8,771 nt of DNA from Alphaproteobacteria bacterium. Its GTDB lineage: Bacteria > Pseudomonadota > Alphaproteobacteria > Rhizobiales > Aestuariivirgaceae. The translations under genes and the position numbers were made by a program. The notes beneath the pieces were generated by a model. That model was not told where the DNA came from. It saw only the letters and a list, made by a program, of their open reading frames with translations, and did no database searches. Location of the stretch: positions 1 to 8,771 of the forward strand of contig JAGRLX010000364.1 in the NCBI GenBank assembly GCA_020441605.1, written 5' to 3'. Positions 1 to 6,446 of the stretch are shown piece by piece (positions within the stretch are counted from its first letter, which is position 1; every line of letters starts with the position of its first letter).

Positions 1-522
1 ATGCGCCTCCTCGGCGTCGAACCAACGTCCGGTCAGGAGCATCTCCATGGCAATGTGATAGGGAATCCGCTTCGGCAGTGCAATGCAGGCCGCCGGCGCG
101 TAAGTGCCAACCTTGATCTCGGGAAATGCAAATCTCGCATGGTCGGCCGCTATCAGAATGTCGGCATCGAGAGCGAACTCAAGACCACCGCCACAGCAGA
201 TACCATTGATCGCGCCAATGATCGGCTTGTTCATGTCGAGAAGATCCTGAATTCCGCCAAATCCGCCTACGCCATAGTCCGGATCCTCAATGATCTCGTC
301 CACGGCCGTCTTAAGGTCCCATCCGGCGCAAAAGAATTTTGACCCGCCGCCAGTGATAATCGCGACCCTCAGCTCCGGATCGTCCCGAAACGCAAGCATT
401 GTTTCCCCTAGGGCCCGGCTCACGGGTGCGTCTATGGCGTTGGCAGGTGGGTGATCGAGCGTGACCTGAAGCACGCCTCCCTCCCGGTAGGTCTTAACGA
501 ACTCGCTGGTGGTCGATTTCAT
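1..522 (-). CDS. CaiD-like enoyl-CoA hydratase/isomerase (crotonase fold), 3' end beyond window
   Basis: The minus strand reads open from ATG (520-522) to position 1, giving 174 residues without a stop; the C-terminal third lies outside the window. The crotonase fold is clear: an N-terminal strand with LDHPPANAID (residues 22-31), the first oxyanion-loop segment FFCAGWDL (63-70), the second, NGICCGGGLEF (106-116), and FPEIKVG (133-139). Glu115 and Glu135 align with the two catalytic glutamates of crotonases. The AGWDL and RDDPELRVAIITG segments resemble carnitinyl-CoA dehydratase (CaiD) and relatives, which hydrate or dehydrate an enoyl-CoA double bond. The substrate cannot be assigned. After Glu135 the usual Gly-Gly is Ala144-Ala145. 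The start is supported by AGGGG about 9 bases upstream and by the absence of any earlier start codon before the in-frame stop at 580-582. The gene is divergent from the LysR-type regulator. Confidence 0.93.
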   Translation of the reverse strand, partial: MKSTTSEFVKTYREGGVLQVTLDHPPANAIDAPVSRALGETMLAFRDDPELRVAIITGGGSKFFCAGWDLKTAVDEIIEDPDYGVGGFGGIQDLLDMNKPIIGAINGICCGGGLEFALDADILIAADHARFAFPEIKVGTYAPAACIALPKRIPYHIAMEMLLTGRWFDAEEAH

Positions 523-930
523 AGCTTGACACCCCTGTTGGCTGACACGGCTGACGGACCAGCTTCGGCCGAGACAACATCACTCATTGCTCGCCCATGC
601 GCGTTTCCATCCCAAGAGTTGATGCTAGATTTCGTTCACGCCGGTTTACCAGTGCAAAGTGTCGAAAATCGATATTTCGAAATCGAATAGCTGTCTTGTT
701 TTCGCCTGGCACGATCGCCGGCCTCCTGAAGGTCCTGTCCGAGCGGCTGGCGGAGGTAGCACTACAAGCTCCCGCGAGGGACCCGCTACCATCGAGAAGT
801 TGCTGCCAGCTCCGAGGCAATCACAGTCAAGGGCCCAAGCCAATGCGGGAATGTTATCGGGATTGTCGTCTTGAAGGAGATATTGTATTGATGTTTTTAA
901 TACCTCGTCGCTACAAGATTTGAAGTTCCC
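523..930. promoter_or_regulatory. Divergent intergenic region between crotonase and LysR regulator
   Basis: This 408-base stretch separates two divergent genes and should carry both promoters. Short open frames exist on both strands, but none has a recognisable domain, a good ribosome site or a convincing protein-like composition. An AT-rich patch at about 871-903 (TTGAAG at 871-876 and TTTAAT at 896-901, spacer 19) could be a weak promoter for the regulator. On the minus strand TTGCAC (652-657) lies upstream of A/T-rich sequence near 622-633 and is a weak candidate for the crotonase. The strongest structure is the TCGA cluster at 662-686, listed separately. I see no terminator hairpin here. 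Confidence 0.5.
662..686. promoter_or_regulatory. Candidate LysR-type operator: clustered TCGA half-sites
   Basis: TCGA occurs four times in 25 bases (starting at 662, 669, 677 and 683). The stretch contains the inverted repeat TCGAAA-N7-TTTCGA (662-680) and the perfect 10-bp palindrome ATTTCGAAAT (674-683). Two T-N11-A spacings, typical of LysR-type boxes, fall at 662-674 and 675-687. The site lies about 140 bases upstream of the crotonase ATG and about 245 bases upstream of the regulator GTG. LysR-type proteins commonly bind between divergent genes. Binding by the adjacent regulator is inferred. Confidence 0.4.
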
Positions 931-1803
931 GTGTTAGTCCCGAACGTCGATCAACTCCGTAGCCTCGCCACGGTTGCCCGCTGCGGCAGCATGAGCGCCG
1001 CGTCTGAACTGCTCCATCGCTCGCAGTCTGCGATCAGTATCCAGATCAAGCAACTCGAAGAGATCATGGGCGCTCGCCTTCTCCACCGACACGCTCGTGG
1101 CGTAGCGTTGACTCACGAAGGAGAAATCGTCGCGAGCTATGCCAATCGTATTTTGGGACTGCTGCATGAGCTCATGGAAATAGCCGACCAGGAACTCGTC
1201 ACCGGAACCGTCAGGTTCGGCCTTACCGAGGAGTTTACTGTTGGTCGACTGCCACACTTGTTACGAGAATTCGCCGAGATGCAGCGCTCAACCGAGATTG
1301 AAGTCATCGTCGCTGAATCGGCAGTTCTTGATGGCCTCCTTCGCGAAGGCCGTCTCGATTTGGCACTCGGCAATACTCAGTACATGTCTCGCGAGCCACA
1401 CGTCCGCTGGTTCACGCCTCTGCTATGGGTAGGAAACAGGCATTTCGAAGTTGATAAGACCAAGCCGCTCCCCCTGGTGCTCATGGCCGAAGGCGACCTG
1501 CGGTGGGGTCGACACGTACTTAAGGTGCTGGATGAGAACCAAATTGCCTGGAAAAAAGTCTACTCCACCACGACGTTCTCTTCAGTGTTCGCCGCAGTAG
1601 AAGCGGGTCTTGGAATCACATACATGATTCGAGAATGCCTGCGACCCACCTTACGGGTCCTGGGCCAGACGGAAGGACTTCCGCTGCTTCCTTCGCTTGA
1701 GTTTGGACTATTCTCGTCTGATCCGACGCCGACGCGGAGCGTAACCGCGTTGCTCAAACTCCTTGCCACAGCAATACATAATCCTGCGCTCTCGACTGAA
1801 TAG
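931..1803 (+). CDS. LysR-type transcriptional regulator (LrhA/HexA-like)
   Basis: This is a 290-residue protein of normal LysR-family length. A winged helix-turn-helix occupies residues about 5-64, with the recognition segment SQSAISIQIKQLEE (31-44) and the wing RGVALTHEG (56-64). A linker helix follows, then a co-inducer-binding domain from about residue 91 to 285, beginning VRFGLTEEF and containing the AAVEAGLGITYMI segment. That pattern is typical of the LrhA/HexA subgroup. The GTG start at 931 is the only start codon between the in-frame stop at 898-900 and the first helix; the next Met (residue 21) would destroy the DNA-binding domain. The ribosome site is weak (GAAG at 922-925). The gene is divergent from a crotonase and followed on the same strand by a PLP decarboxylase, so either or both are candidate targets. 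The inducer is unknown. Confidence 0.95.
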   Translation: MLVPNVDQLRSLATVARCGSMSAASELLHRSQSAISIQIKQLEEIMGARLLHRHARGVALTHEGEIVASYANRILGLLHELMEIADQELVTGTVRFGLTEEFTVGRLPHLLREFAEMQRSTEIEVIVAESAVLDGLLREGRLDLALGNTQYMSREPHVRWFTPLLWVGNRHFEVDKTKPLPLVLMAEGDLRWGRHVLKVLDENQIAWKKVYSTTTFSSVFAAVEAGLGITYMIRECLRPTLRVLGQTEGLPLLPSLEFGLFSSDPTPTRSVTALLKLLATAIHNPALSTE

Positions 1804-1906
1804 GATTGCTGGATCCCCGGCGGACGTTTTTGGTACCGCAGCGAATGACAAAGCGGGGGATGTCTGGCGCCATGGCGGTCGTTTGATATTGTGGTTTTTT
1901 GGCCCT

Positions 1907-1937
1907 ATTGGCAAATCGGATAGCTGGTCTTGCCAAT
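1907..1937. repeat. Inverted repeat ATTGGCAA-N15-TTGCCAAT, possible operator
   Basis: ATTGGCAA (1907-1914) and TTGCCAAT (1930-1937) are perfect 8-bp inverted copies separated by 15 bases. The 23-base centre-to-centre spacing is about two helical turns, which suits a dimeric regulator. The left arm overlaps the weak -10-like box at 1906-1911, and the repeat ends 120 bases before the decarboxylase ATG. It is not followed by a T-run, so a terminator is unlikely. Its role as an operator is inferred. Confidence 0.4.
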
Positions 1938-2044
1938 TCGAACTGGTCATAGGCTTTCGGCAACGGCTAGTCTCACCATGAATTGGAAAGGTATCGGTCG
2001 GTCCGGATGTTGGGTGTGGCCTTTCCGCGCGTCAGACATAGATT

Positions 2045-2052
2045 AGGAGAGG
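2045..2052 (+). promoter_or_regulatory. Ribosome binding site deciding the decarboxylase start
   Basis: AGGAGAGG lies five bases before ATG 2058. It is the best ribosome site near the 5' end of this frame and argues for ATG 2058 over the upstream in-frame TTG at 1983. Confidence 0.8.
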
Positions 2053-2057
2053 CCACC

Positions 2058-3467
2058 ATGTTGGATGTCGCCATTGATCAGACGCCCGAACAAACACTGG
2101 CTCAGTGGCGCACGCCAAGTGACAATTTGAGTGTCTCAGCGAATGGAGACTTGATGATCGAAGGCGTATCGGCCCGAGATTTGGTCACAAAATTCGGTAG
2201 CCCGCTTTACGTGATATCGGAGTCCACTCTTCGCCAAAACTACAGGAGGATCAAAGCCGCTTTTGAGGCTTGCTGGCCTGAGCCCATCAACGTCATGTAC
2301 GCGATCAAGGCCAATCCCAATCTTTCCGTGCGCGCGATCCTTCATGACGAGGGCGCCGGCGGTGACTGTTTCAGTGTCGGGGAAATTCAAGCGACGTTTG
2401 AAGGAGGGGCAGATCCCGCAAAAATTGTCGTCAATGGCTCCTACAAGCCCGAAGACGTGATCGAGCGGGCTATTGAGATGGGGTTGACGATCAATCTTGA
2501 CTCCGAAGAGGAAGTCGACGCGGTGGAATCGGCGGCCCGCAGAATTGGCAAGGACGTGCGAGTAGGGATCCGGATAAAGGTGCTTCCGGAAGAATACTTC
2601 AAGGATTTCTCCAGCGACTGCTTCAAGCGGCCGAATTTCTTTCAGGGAATGCGACGGTCAAAATGGGGAGAGACCGCAGAAGCAGCAAAGCGCATCATCC
2701 GGCGGCTGCAGGGGCATGAGCACTTAAGGCTTTTCGGATACCATACACATATCGGCCGGGCATCCAGGGACCCCCAGATGTTTGCGGCGATTGGCGGCGA
2801 ACTGGCCAAGGTCGTTTCTGAGCTCTACCACGAAACAGGCTTTTCGCCGATGATGATTGATCTTGGCGGCGGGTGGGCCCGTGAGCGCGATCCTGAGTCG
2901 TCAGGTGACCTCCACAATCCCAATCCTATAGAAGACTATGCCCGGGCGGTCTGTACAGCAATGGGCAAGACGTTCCATGATACGAAAACGCCGTTGCCGC
3001 AGATTTGGCTCGAGCCCGGGCGCTATATTGTCGGCAATGCTGGTGTACTGCTCACTACAATCGGGCTGATCAAACGAGACCCAGAACTCGGGTTGACCTG
3101 GGTCAACGTCGATTCAAGCACCAACAATCTGCTTCAAGTCGACTTGTTCGGCTACACCTATGTCGCGCTGGCAGCCGAAGGCATGAGGCGACCTCTGAAG
3201 CAGAAGGTAGATTTGGTTGGCCTTACTTGTGTGCCATCTGTCTTTGCCCGCGACTGTCCTGCACCCGATATGAAGGTCGGGGAGATCGTCGCCCTCCTCG
3301 ATGCGGGAATGTATGCCGAGGCCAAGGGCTACCAGTTCAACTCACTGCCCCGGCCTGCGACGGCTTTGGTCAGTGGAAAGTTCTCGTGGCTTATCCGCCG
3401 CAGAGAAACGGTGGAGGACGTATTCTCCACTATGGTTGTTCCTGAAAGATTTAAACAGGCGAAGTAG
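2058..3467 (+). CDS. Fold-type III PLP-dependent decarboxylase, diaminopimelate decarboxylase-like, substrate unknown
   Basis: This 469-residue protein belongs to the group IV (alanine racemase-fold) decarboxylases. The N-terminal barrel carries the PLP lysine, Lys84, in YAIKANPN (81-88). It also has YHTHIG (228-233, counterpart of HxHIGS), the phosphate-binding DLGGGW (268-273) and EPGRYIVGNAG (319-329). The C-terminal beta domain has Cys391, then DAGMY (415-419) and FNSLPRP (427-433), which match the active-site Tyr and the NSRPRP element of diaminopimelate decarboxylase. The usual C-E-S-x-D motif is replaced by CVPSVFARD (391-399), so the Glu after the Cys is lost. There is also extra sequence around 176-200 before SKWG. 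The protein is longer than typical LysA (about 420). Family membership implies decarboxylation of an amino acid or an amino acid-derived compound; true LysA activity is doubtful. The start is fixed by a strong ribosome site. Confidence 0.9.
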   Translation: MLDVAIDQTPEQTLAQWRTPSDNLSVSANGDLMIEGVSARDLVTKFGSPLYVISESTLRQNYRRIKAAFEACWPEPINVMYAIKANPNLSVRAILHDEGAGGDCFSVGEIQATFEGGADPAKIVVNGSYKPEDVIERAIEMGLTINLDSEEEVDAVESAARRIGKDVRVGIRIKVLPEEYFKDFSSDCFKRPNFFQGMRRSKWGETAEAAKRIIRRLQGHEHLRLFGYHTHIGRASRDPQMFAAIGGELAKVVSELYHETGFSPMMIDLGGGWARERDPESSGDLHNPNPIEDYARAVCTAMGKTFHDTKTPLPQIWLEPGRYIVGNAGVLLTTIGLIKRDPELGLTWVNVDSSTNNLLQVDLFGYTYVALAAEGMRRPLKQKVDLVGLTCVPSVFARDCPAPDMKVGEIVALLDAGMYAEAKGYQFNSLPRPATALVSGKFSWLIRRRETVEDVFSTMVVPERFKQAK

Positions 3468-3482
3468 CCGCGAGCAGCATCC

Positions 3483-3635
3483 ATGCGGGGCGCTGCGATC
3501 GCCAAGATATTCATGACGCGAGTGTGGGATGAGGATCATCTGTCAGAGGGACTGCCGACCCCGCTCATCATGATAGATCTTGTGGCGCAGAATGCCGGGT
3601 TGACCCTGCAAACATACGCTACCCGGACACCTTGA
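3483..3635 (+). CDS. Possible small ORF (50 aa) in frame downstream of the decarboxylase
   Basis: After the decarboxylase TAG (3465-3467) the same frame stays open through ATG 3483 to TGA 3633-3635, encoding 50 residues with a protein-like stretch, LPTPLIMIDLVAQNAGLTLQ. Roughly two thirds of its third codon positions are G or C, in keeping with the other genes here. There is no strong ribosome site before ATG 3483 or before the second Met codon at 3513. The last 17 bases overlap the 3' end of the convergent FrhB-like gene. I do not recognise a family. It could be a remnant of a longer gene, a lost C-terminal extension of the decarboxylase, a true small gene, or chance. Confidence 0.25.
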   Translation: MRGAAIAKIFMTRVWDEDHLSEGLPTPLIMIDLVAQNAGLTLQTYATRTP

Positions 3636-4908
3636 CGTCGATCGCCGGTGGTTCGCTGAAACGCCCCCTGTGGCATCGCAGCCGCGCCCCACGAGCAGCC
3701 CTCACATTCTGCAAGAACGATTGTTCAGCCGCAATTTCTCGAAGACGCAAGCCTTGGATTTCTGGCACCAGATGGCCGGCCGCCCTCATGCCGGCGAGGC
3801 GAGCCCAAAGCTCTGCCTTCTTACGGACCTGGTGAGGCTGGGTGTCCGTCATGTCCTGAATGTCAAGATCGCGCACAACGGTAAGGACGCCAGCGTTCAC
3901 GGCTTGATCAAAAAGATCAATTCCTCTTCCGGTTCTCACCATGATCGAATTGAAACCAGCGTCTTCACCCTGCGGTACGCACCCGGGCCAATAGTCGCCT
4001 ACGACCATGTCAGCGCATTCACCGATGCCATCCGGACAAATTCGGCACCGAGACTGGCTGCACCACTTGCTCTCATCGTCCCACATTTGCAGATACGTCA
4101 ATTCGAACGCCCTCCCATCTCGCGCTTCAATACGTGCCCGACCAGGATTGCCGTAGCCGCGATAGCGCATCAAGGTCACATCCTCTTCCCGTAGCCCAAG
4201 GTCATGGACCAGATCACGAGACTTCTGGAACTCGGGACCTCCGCCACATTGAAGTGACAGCATCATCTTGCAGTATTGGCTTACACGGTGATCCTCGCGC
4301 GCATAGAGGCGCAGGCCCGCAATATCGCAGGGCTTACCGACAAAACCAAAAGGCTTGCCTTGATCCAGGGCTTCTTTGACGCCATCCAGCGGGCTGGTGG
4401 GTCCGTAACGCGCACCTGCGGACGTGACAATGTCGCCGTCATGAAATGACATGACGGTCTCGCTTCGCATGGGGCGGTCCTTCGATGCCCTCACCTGGAG
4501 AATGAAGTCAACATGACCGGCTTGAATCAGATATCTGCTGAGAGCAGTCAGCGTGCCACCAGAAGTCGCTCGATAGCGGACCTCTGGATCGCTTGCGTGG
4601 CCAATCACAATTCTCAGATGACGCCCCCATACCTGATCGTGTTTCGTGCTGGCGAACTGGTCAGTATCGTCACCCCCGATGACATTCAGTCCCGGGCAAG
4701 TGCGCTCAATCACCGCCCAGTCACTGGCGGAAATCGGTCTCCGCTCAATTGGCCGAACACGCCCTTCCCGCGTCGTCACGAACTCAATCGTCTCTTTGCC
4801 TGCAATTGATTGGCACAAGCCGCATCCCATGCATAGCCCGCTCTGGACAATCTGACCAAGGTTCGTGGGCCGAGCGGTACGTTGGCGTCTGTCGATGAGT
4901 GTCTTCAT
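3619..4908 (-). CDS. Coenzyme F420 hydrogenase/dehydrogenase beta-subunit family iron-sulfur flavoprotein
   Basis: This 429-residue protein has the architecture of the FrhB/FdhB family, which also includes plant and cyanobacterial 7-hydroxymethyl chlorophyll a reductase. An N-terminal ferredoxin-like CMGCGLC (Cys26, 29, 32) with CPG (Cys71) could ligate one [4Fe-4S] cluster. The N-domain signature TSGGTLTALSRYLIQAG (115-131) and GKPCDIAGLR (191-200) follow. The C-domain has LQCGGGPE (219-226) and a second cysteine group, Cys283, 288, 291 and 298, in a CSQSRCRICPDGIGEC segment. Members carry flavin and Fe-S clusters and pass electrons to F420, ferredoxin or an organic substrate. There is no sign of F420 genes here, so direct reduction of a pathway intermediate is more likely (inference). 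The start ATG overlaps the amidase stop as ATGA, with only a weak GGATCGG upstream, so translation is probably coupled. No transmembrane segment is seen, so it is probably cytoplasmic. It is the last gene of the minus operon. Confidence 0.9.
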   Translation of the reverse strand: MKTLIDRRQRTARPTNLGQIVQSGLCMGCGLCQSIAGKETIEFVTTREGRVRPIERRPISASDWAVIERTCPGLNVIGGDDTDQFASTKHDQVWGRHLRIVIGHASDPEVRYRATSGGTLTALSRYLIQAGHVDFILQVRASKDRPMRSETVMSFHDGDIVTSAGARYGPTSPLDGVKEALDQGKPFGFVGKPCDIAGLRLYAREDHRVSQYCKMMLSLQCGGGPEFQKSRDLVHDLGLREEDVTLMRYRGYGNPGRARIEARDGRAFELTYLQMWDDESKWCSQSRCRICPDGIGECADMVVGDYWPGCVPQGEDAGFNSIMVRTGRGIDLFDQAVNAGVLTVVRDLDIQDMTDTQPHQVRKKAELWARLAGMRAAGHLVPEIQGLRLREIAAEQSFLQNVRAARGARLRCHRGRFSEPPAIDVKVSG

Positions 4909-6419
4909 TGCCGATCCGAGCTGGTTCCATCATGTTTTTGCGGGTGCTCCATATTTGACTTGGGTACATTCGCCGCGGCAGCATGTATCCGCGGGCGCCG
5001 GTTATGCCAGGGCAGAGACGCTTCCAACTGCCCGGCAAGTCGAAACAAGATCGCCTCATCACCCAGGCCAGACATAAGCTGCATACCGACGGGAAGACCA
5101 TCGCCAGTTTCATGCAAAGGCAGAGAAATGGCCGGCTGACCGGTAACATTGGCCAGCAGAAGGAAGCAATCTTCACTGTGAATAATCTCGGACCACTCGC
5201 GAGCGCTGAGATCAGCTCGATCTGCATTGTGGGTGCCATGCTTTGGTGCGACATCGATACTCGTGGGCGTCAGCAGAATAGGGAATTCTGTGAAAAACGG
5301 CCCAGCAGTCCGGCTCACCTGATCCAGATATTCGATCGCCGCAAGCAGGCGGCTCGCGGAAAGCGACTTGCCATGCTGATAAGTGGCCCAGGTTGTGTGC
5401 TGAAGGTTCTCACGCGAGGGCGTCCGACCCATCAGGTTGCTGGCGGCGTCAACGCGATAGGCGATTCCCGCGGCAACGGTGTCGAGGATCGCATCGACAA
5501 GTGGAGACCAATCCAACGATGGTCGTGCTTCGACCAGTTCATGCCCAAGCTCTGCCAAAAGCTGAACCGTGTCGTCGAATGCCATCCTGATGGAGGACGA
5601 CAAGGATTTTCCATTCCAAGGATCCGATGAAACTGCAATGCGAAGAGGTTTTAATGGACGCCCAACTTCCTCAATGTAGGGACGTGGGGGCGGAGCGATC
5701 TTGAATGGATCGCCACCAATATTTCCATGCACTGCATCTAACACGGCCGCACTGTCGCGCACACTTCGACTCATCACGAAGCTCACCGGTCTCCCGCCAG
5801 GTGGCATGCCGACATGCGGTGCAGTGGATATCCTTCCGCGGGTCGTCTTGAGGCCAACCAGGCCACACCAACTAGCCGGATTTCGAATTGACCCACTTCC
5901 ATCCGATCCGTGGGCAATCGGCACCACACCAGCTGCAATGGCGGCAGCAGAACCTCCACTCGAGCCTCCTGCGCTTCGCTCGACATTCCACGGGTTGCGG
6001 GTGGTGCCGGTCAAACGGCATTCTGTTGATGCGGACCATCCAAATTCCGGAGTTGTCGTGCGACCGATTATATTAAATCCGGCCTTACGAAAGCGCTTGA
6101 ACAGCTCCGAGTCCTGCGAAGATACACTTCCCTTCAAGAGCTGCGACCCGCACTCGTGCAAACGGCCCTTCTGAGTGACGCTGAGATCCTTGACCAGCAT
6201 TGGAACGCCAGCGAATGGTTGCTCAGGATTTGGTGACGCCGGCGCAGTTATGCGATCGCCATAGAGTTCGATGATGGCGTTGAGCGTCGGATTGACACGT
6301 GCAGCAGCCTCAGCCGCCAGTTTCGCAAGCTCGTGGGGTGTCGTGTCACCTTGTCGTACGAGTTCGGCCAGTGCGACAGCATCAAGTGAAGCATATTTCT
6401 CCAAGTCCATGCTACCCAT
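4905..6419 (-). CDS. Amidase-signature family hydrolase (NylA-like cyclic amide hydrolase?)
   Basis: This 504-residue cytoplasmic amidase has the complete Ser-cisSer-Lys triad: Lys77 in PMLVKDL, Ser153 in AGGSSGGSAAA (150-160) and nucleophile Ser177 in GSDGSGSIRNPAS (171-183), with the 24-residue Ser-Ser spacing of the family. A conserved end, TGQPAISLP through GLPVGMQL and LEASLPW, closes the fold near residue 471, and a tail of about 33 residues is non-conserved. From memory, overall layout and several segments (PFAGVP, TRNPWN, GQPAISLP, ALPW/SLPW, RRP) resemble 6-aminohexanoate-cyclic-dimer hydrolase NylA, so a cyclic amide or lactam is a possible substrate; other amides are equally allowed. 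It starts 27 bases after the acyl-CoA synthetase stop and overlaps the next gene by four bases, so the three form an operon. The Met at residue 4 (ATG 6408-6410) is an alternative start. Confidence 0.93.
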   Translation of the reverse strand: MGSMDLEKYASLDAVALAELVRQGDTTPHELAKLAAEAAARVNPTLNAIIELYGDRITAPASPNPEQPFAGVPMLVKDLSVTQKGRLHECGSQLLKGSVSSQDSELFKRFRKAGFNIIGRTTTPEFGWSASTECRLTGTTRNPWNVERSAGGSSGGSAAAIAAGVVPIAHGSDGSGSIRNPASWCGLVGLKTTRGRISTAPHVGMPPGGRPVSFVMSRSVRDSAAVLDAVHGNIGGDPFKIAPPPRPYIEEVGRPLKPLRIAVSSDPWNGKSLSSSIRMAFDDTVQLLAELGHELVEARPSLDWSPLVDAILDTVAAGIAYRVDAASNLMGRTPSRENLQHTTWATYQHGKSLSASRLLAAIEYLDQVSRTAGPFFTEFPILLTPTSIDVAPKHGTHNADRADLSAREWSEIIHSEDCFLLLANVTGQPAISLPLHETGDGLPVGMQLMSGLGDEAILFRLAGQLEASLPWHNRRPRIHAAAANVPKSNMEHPQKHDGTSSDRQ

Positions 6420-6421
6420 TA

Positions 6422-6426
6422 CCTCC
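6422..6426 (-). promoter_or_regulatory. Ribosome binding site of the amidase; start ambiguous
   Basis: GGAGG on the minus strand lies 2 bases before ATG 6419 and 11 bases before ATG 6410. Neither spacing is ideal. The first is too tight and the second slightly long, so the mature protein may begin at residue 4. Confidence 0.55.
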
Positions 6427-6446
6427 AGCGGTACGGCACTCAGACA

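Larger units (their letters stand above)
1804..2057 (+). promoter_or_regulatory. Leader region upstream of the PLP decarboxylase
   Basis: These 254 bases lie between the regulator stop and the decarboxylase ATG. They contain no convincing gene; the decarboxylase frame is open upstream to a TTG at 1983, but that extension has no good ribosome site. Notable elements are a 10-bp palindrome CGCCATGGCG (1868-1877), a -35-like TTGATA (1883-1888) with a poor -10-like TATTGG 17 bases later (1906-1911), and an inverted repeat at 1907-1937. The gap suggests the decarboxylase has its own promoter rather than simply reading through from lysR. No clear Rho-independent terminator for the regulator gene was found. 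Confidence 0.4.

Noticed and set aside
597..923. 108-residue open frame in the divergent intergenic region
   Set aside because: No ribosome site or family resemblance, and it covers the likely promoter and operator of the divergent genes; competing open frames on both strands suggest chance.
1868..1877. CGCCATGGCG palindrome
   Set aside because: A 10-bp palindrome with no spacer in GC-rich DNA is likely by chance, and it is not placed near a convincing promoter.
1983..2057. TTG-started 25-residue N-terminal extension of the decarboxylase
   Set aside because: ATG 2058 has a strong, well-spaced AGGAGAGG; the extension has no good ribosome site and is not part of the fold.
3005..3445. 146-residue plus-strand open frame
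   Set aside because: Overlaps the decarboxylase in another frame; rich in Arg and Cys, as expected for an out-of-frame reading of GC-rich coding DNA.
3528..3569. GATGAG...CTCATC inverted repeat between convergent genes as a terminator
   Set aside because: Only 6 bp arms with a 30-base loop and no T-run; it does not look like a Rho-independent terminator.
3670..4194. 174-residue plus-strand open frame
   Set aside because: It lies antisense inside the FrhB-like gene, which has clear family motifs; the plus-strand translation shows no domain and has no ribosome site.
4784..5254. 156-residue minus-strand open frame between amidase and FrhB-like gene
   Set aside because: Overlaps both real genes in the third frame; no domain or start site.
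4983..5630. 215-residue plus-strand open frame
   Set aside because: Antisense shadow of the amidase gene; basic, low-hydrophobic composition and no recognisable motif.
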